7,410 nucleotides of DNA. Source: CAINVV01 sp037440345 (GTDB taxonomy: Bacteria > Bacteroidota > Bacteroidia > Bacteroidales > Prolixibacteraceae). Numbering within the stretch: the first letter of the stretch is position 1; each line of letters opens with the position of its first letter. Shown one piece after another: positions 6,011-7,410 of this stretch. A program made the translations under genes and the position numbers. The stretch covers positions 1 to 7,410 of the forward strand of contig JBBIUJ010000217.1 of the NCBI GenBank assembly GCA_037440345.1, given 5' to 3'. The notes under the pieces are model-generated. The model saw nothing but the letters and a program-made list of their open reading frames with translations. It had not been told where the DNA came from and did not search any database.

Positions 6011-7410
6011 ATGAGATCATCTAAATCGTTACTCGCCCTTCTGGTAGTTGTCCTATTTTCAACCGGTACAATTGCTCAACCTGATTCACAAAAAGATCGG
6101 AAATCAGATTTATACAAAGGCCTCGAATTTAAAATGGCGGTTGTTAAAGAACCAGCTATTCCTGCCAATTCTGTTTCGATTGTAGCCTATGGGGCTGTTG
6201 GCGGGGGGCAGGCGCTATGCACGGAAGCCTTTGCAAAAGCCATTGAAGCCCTTTCAAAAAAGGGCGGAGGACGAATTGTTGTACCTCGGGGCACTTGGTT
6301 TACTGGCCCAATCACTTTGAAAAGCAACATCGAATTGTATACCGAAGCAGGCGCGCTGATCCTGTTTTCCCCAGATAAAAATTTATATCCGCTGGTTAGT
6401 ACCAATTTTGAAGGGTACAATACTTACCGTTGTACCTCGCCGATAAATGGCAGAAATCTCGAAAATGTTGCCATCACAGGCAAGGGTGTCCTGGATGGTT
6501 CGGGGGATGCCTGGAGAGCAGTTAAAAAGGAGAAATTGACAGAAGCGCAATGGAAAAAACTGGTTGCATCGGGAGGATTGTTGAGCGAAAATGGTAAAAC
6601 ATGGTACCCATCTGAGCAATTCAGGGCAGGAGAAAAACTTGCTGAAATGAACGTACCCCGCCAGCTTAAGTCGCAGGCCGAATTTGAAAAAATTCGTGAT
6701 TTTCTCAGACCTGTGATGATCAGTTTGGTCTCTTGCAAAAAGGTGTTGATCGATGGACCGACTTTTCAGAATTCTCCTGCCTGGTGTATTCATCCGCTTC
6801 TATGTGAGGACTTAACAGTTCGCAATACAACGGTAAAGAATCCGTGGTATTCTCAAAACGGAGATGGGATCGACATCGAGTCCTGCAAAAATAGTCTGGT
6901 CTATGACAGCAATTTCGATGTTGGCGACGATGCAATTTGCATCAAGTCAGGCAAAGACAAAGAGGGGCGCGACCGCGGCATACCCAACGAAAACCTGATC
7001 ATCAAAAATTGTGTGGTTTACCATGGTCATGGCGGCGTGACCGTTGGCAGCGAGATGTCTGGGGGCGTAAAGAACATGCATGTTTCCAACTGCACCTTTA
7101 TCGGTACTGATGTTGGATTACGTTTCAAAAGTAACCGCGGAAGGGGAGGGGTAGTGGAAAACATCTTCATGTCGAACATCGAAATGATCAACATTCCTGC
7201 CCAGGCTATCTCTTTCGATCTGTTTTACGGAGGAAGATCCGCTTCAGAAGCACTGGACGAAGGTGTTGCGAACAAGGAGACATTCATTCCTGTCGTTTCT
7301 GAAGAAACCCCTCAATTCAAAAACATTACCATCAGGGATATCAATTGTAAAGGAGCCCTTCAGGGGATTTTGCTAAAAGGATTGCCTGAAATGAACCTTG
7401 AAAATATTAC
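6011..7410 (+). CDS. Polygalacturonase-like glycoside hydrolase family 28 (3' end cut off by window)
   Basis: The frame is open from the ATG at 6011 to the last base: 466 complete codons, no stop. The start follows the GH43 stop by 17 nt. The signal peptide has Arg2/Lys5, a LLALLVVVLF core and a likely cut TIA-Q at 22/23. The mature part opens with the GH28 N-terminal pattern VSIVAYGAVGGG and KKGGGRIVVPRGTWFTGPI. Catalytic motifs are complete: NGDGID (283-288, D285), VGDDAICIKSGK (D306, D307), HGHGG (H340) and RFKSNRGRGG (R371, K373; a variant of the classic RIK). A charged insert at about 168-233 (WRAVKKEKLTEAQWKK onward) resembles that of Bacteroidota exo-acting GH28 enzymes. The predicted role is hydrolysis of alpha-1,4-galacturonide bonds, probably from chain ends and in the periplasm. 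Rhamnogalacturonan or xylogalacturonan activity is an alternative. The C-terminus is unseen, so a T9SS tag cannot be excluded. Confidence 0.93.
   Translation, partial: MRSSKSLLALLVVVLFSTGTIAQPDSQKDRKSDLYKGLEFKMAVVKEPAIPANSVSIVAYGAVGGGQALCTEAFAKAIEALSKKGGGRIVVPRGTWFTGPITLKSNIELYTEAGALILFSPDKNLYPLVSTNFEGYNTYRCTSPINGRNLENVAITGKGVLDGSGDAWRAVKKEKLTEAQWKKLVASGGLLSENGKTWYPSEQFRAGEKLAEMNVPRQLKSQAEFEKIRDFLRPVMISLVSCKKVLIDGPTFQNSPAWCIHPLLCEDLTVRNTTVKNPWYSQNGDGIDIESCKNSLVYDSNFDVGDDAICIKSGKDKEGRDRGIPNENLIIKNCVVYHGHGGVTVGSEMSGGVKNMHVSNCTFIGTDVGLRFKSNRGRGGVVENIFMSNIEMINIPAQAISFDLFYGGRSASEALDEGVANKETFIPVVSEETPQFKNITIRDINCKGALQGILLKGLPEMNLENI

Overview
The window is a same-strand run of five genes, all for secreted or surface proteins that act on pectin. 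It looks like the enzymatic part of a pectin polysaccharide-utilisation locus (PUL) from a Bacteroidota bacterium. Three things support that phylum: a DUF4957/DUF5123-type beta-helix lipoprotein, signal peptides that mostly place Gln right after the signal-peptidase cut, and a type IX secretion (T9SS) C-terminal sorting domain on the pectate lyase. The T9SS tag points to an environmental lineage that has T9SS (for example Marinilabiliales/Prolixibacteraceae, Cytophagia, Sphingobacteriia or Flavobacteriia) more than to gut Bacteroides, but the sequence cannot fix the genus.

Layout, all on the + strand: (1) 1-1578, a lipoprotein with two FN3-like domains and a DUF4957/DUF5123 beta-helix, whose true start probably lies just before the window; (2) 1625-3334, a family PL1 pectate lyase with a TTG start, a Ca-binding DSDGDG loop and a T9SS sorting domain; (3) 3363-4349, a CE8 pectin methylesterase; (4) 4365-5993, a GH43 glycosidase with a C-terminal beta-sandwich and a GTG start; (5) 6011 to the window end, a GH28 polygalacturonase cut off at its 3' end. 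Intergenic gaps are 46, 28, 15 and 17 nt with no convincing terminator, so the genes are probably co-transcribed. No gene-free stretch exceeds 300 bases. No RNA gene, mobile element or CRISPR array was seen. No SusC/SusD pair, regulator or GH105/GH88 is in the window; if this is a complete PUL they lie outside it.

Working model (inference from families): CE8 removes methyl esters from homogalacturonan. PL1 cleaves the exposed polygalacturonate by beta-elimination, probably at the cell surface or outside the cell. GH43 trims xylose or arabinose side chains. GH28 hydrolyses galacturonides, probably from chain ends. The gene 1 lipoprotein may bind pectin at the surface. Eliminative and hydrolytic routes are thus encoded side by side.

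The families are known and I do not see a wholly new system. The parts most worth a second look are the uncharacterised gene 1 protein, the confinement of the T9SS tag to PL1 among the three complete enzymes, the two non-ATG starts each preceded by a dyad, and the possible link of the GH43 to xylogalacturonan.
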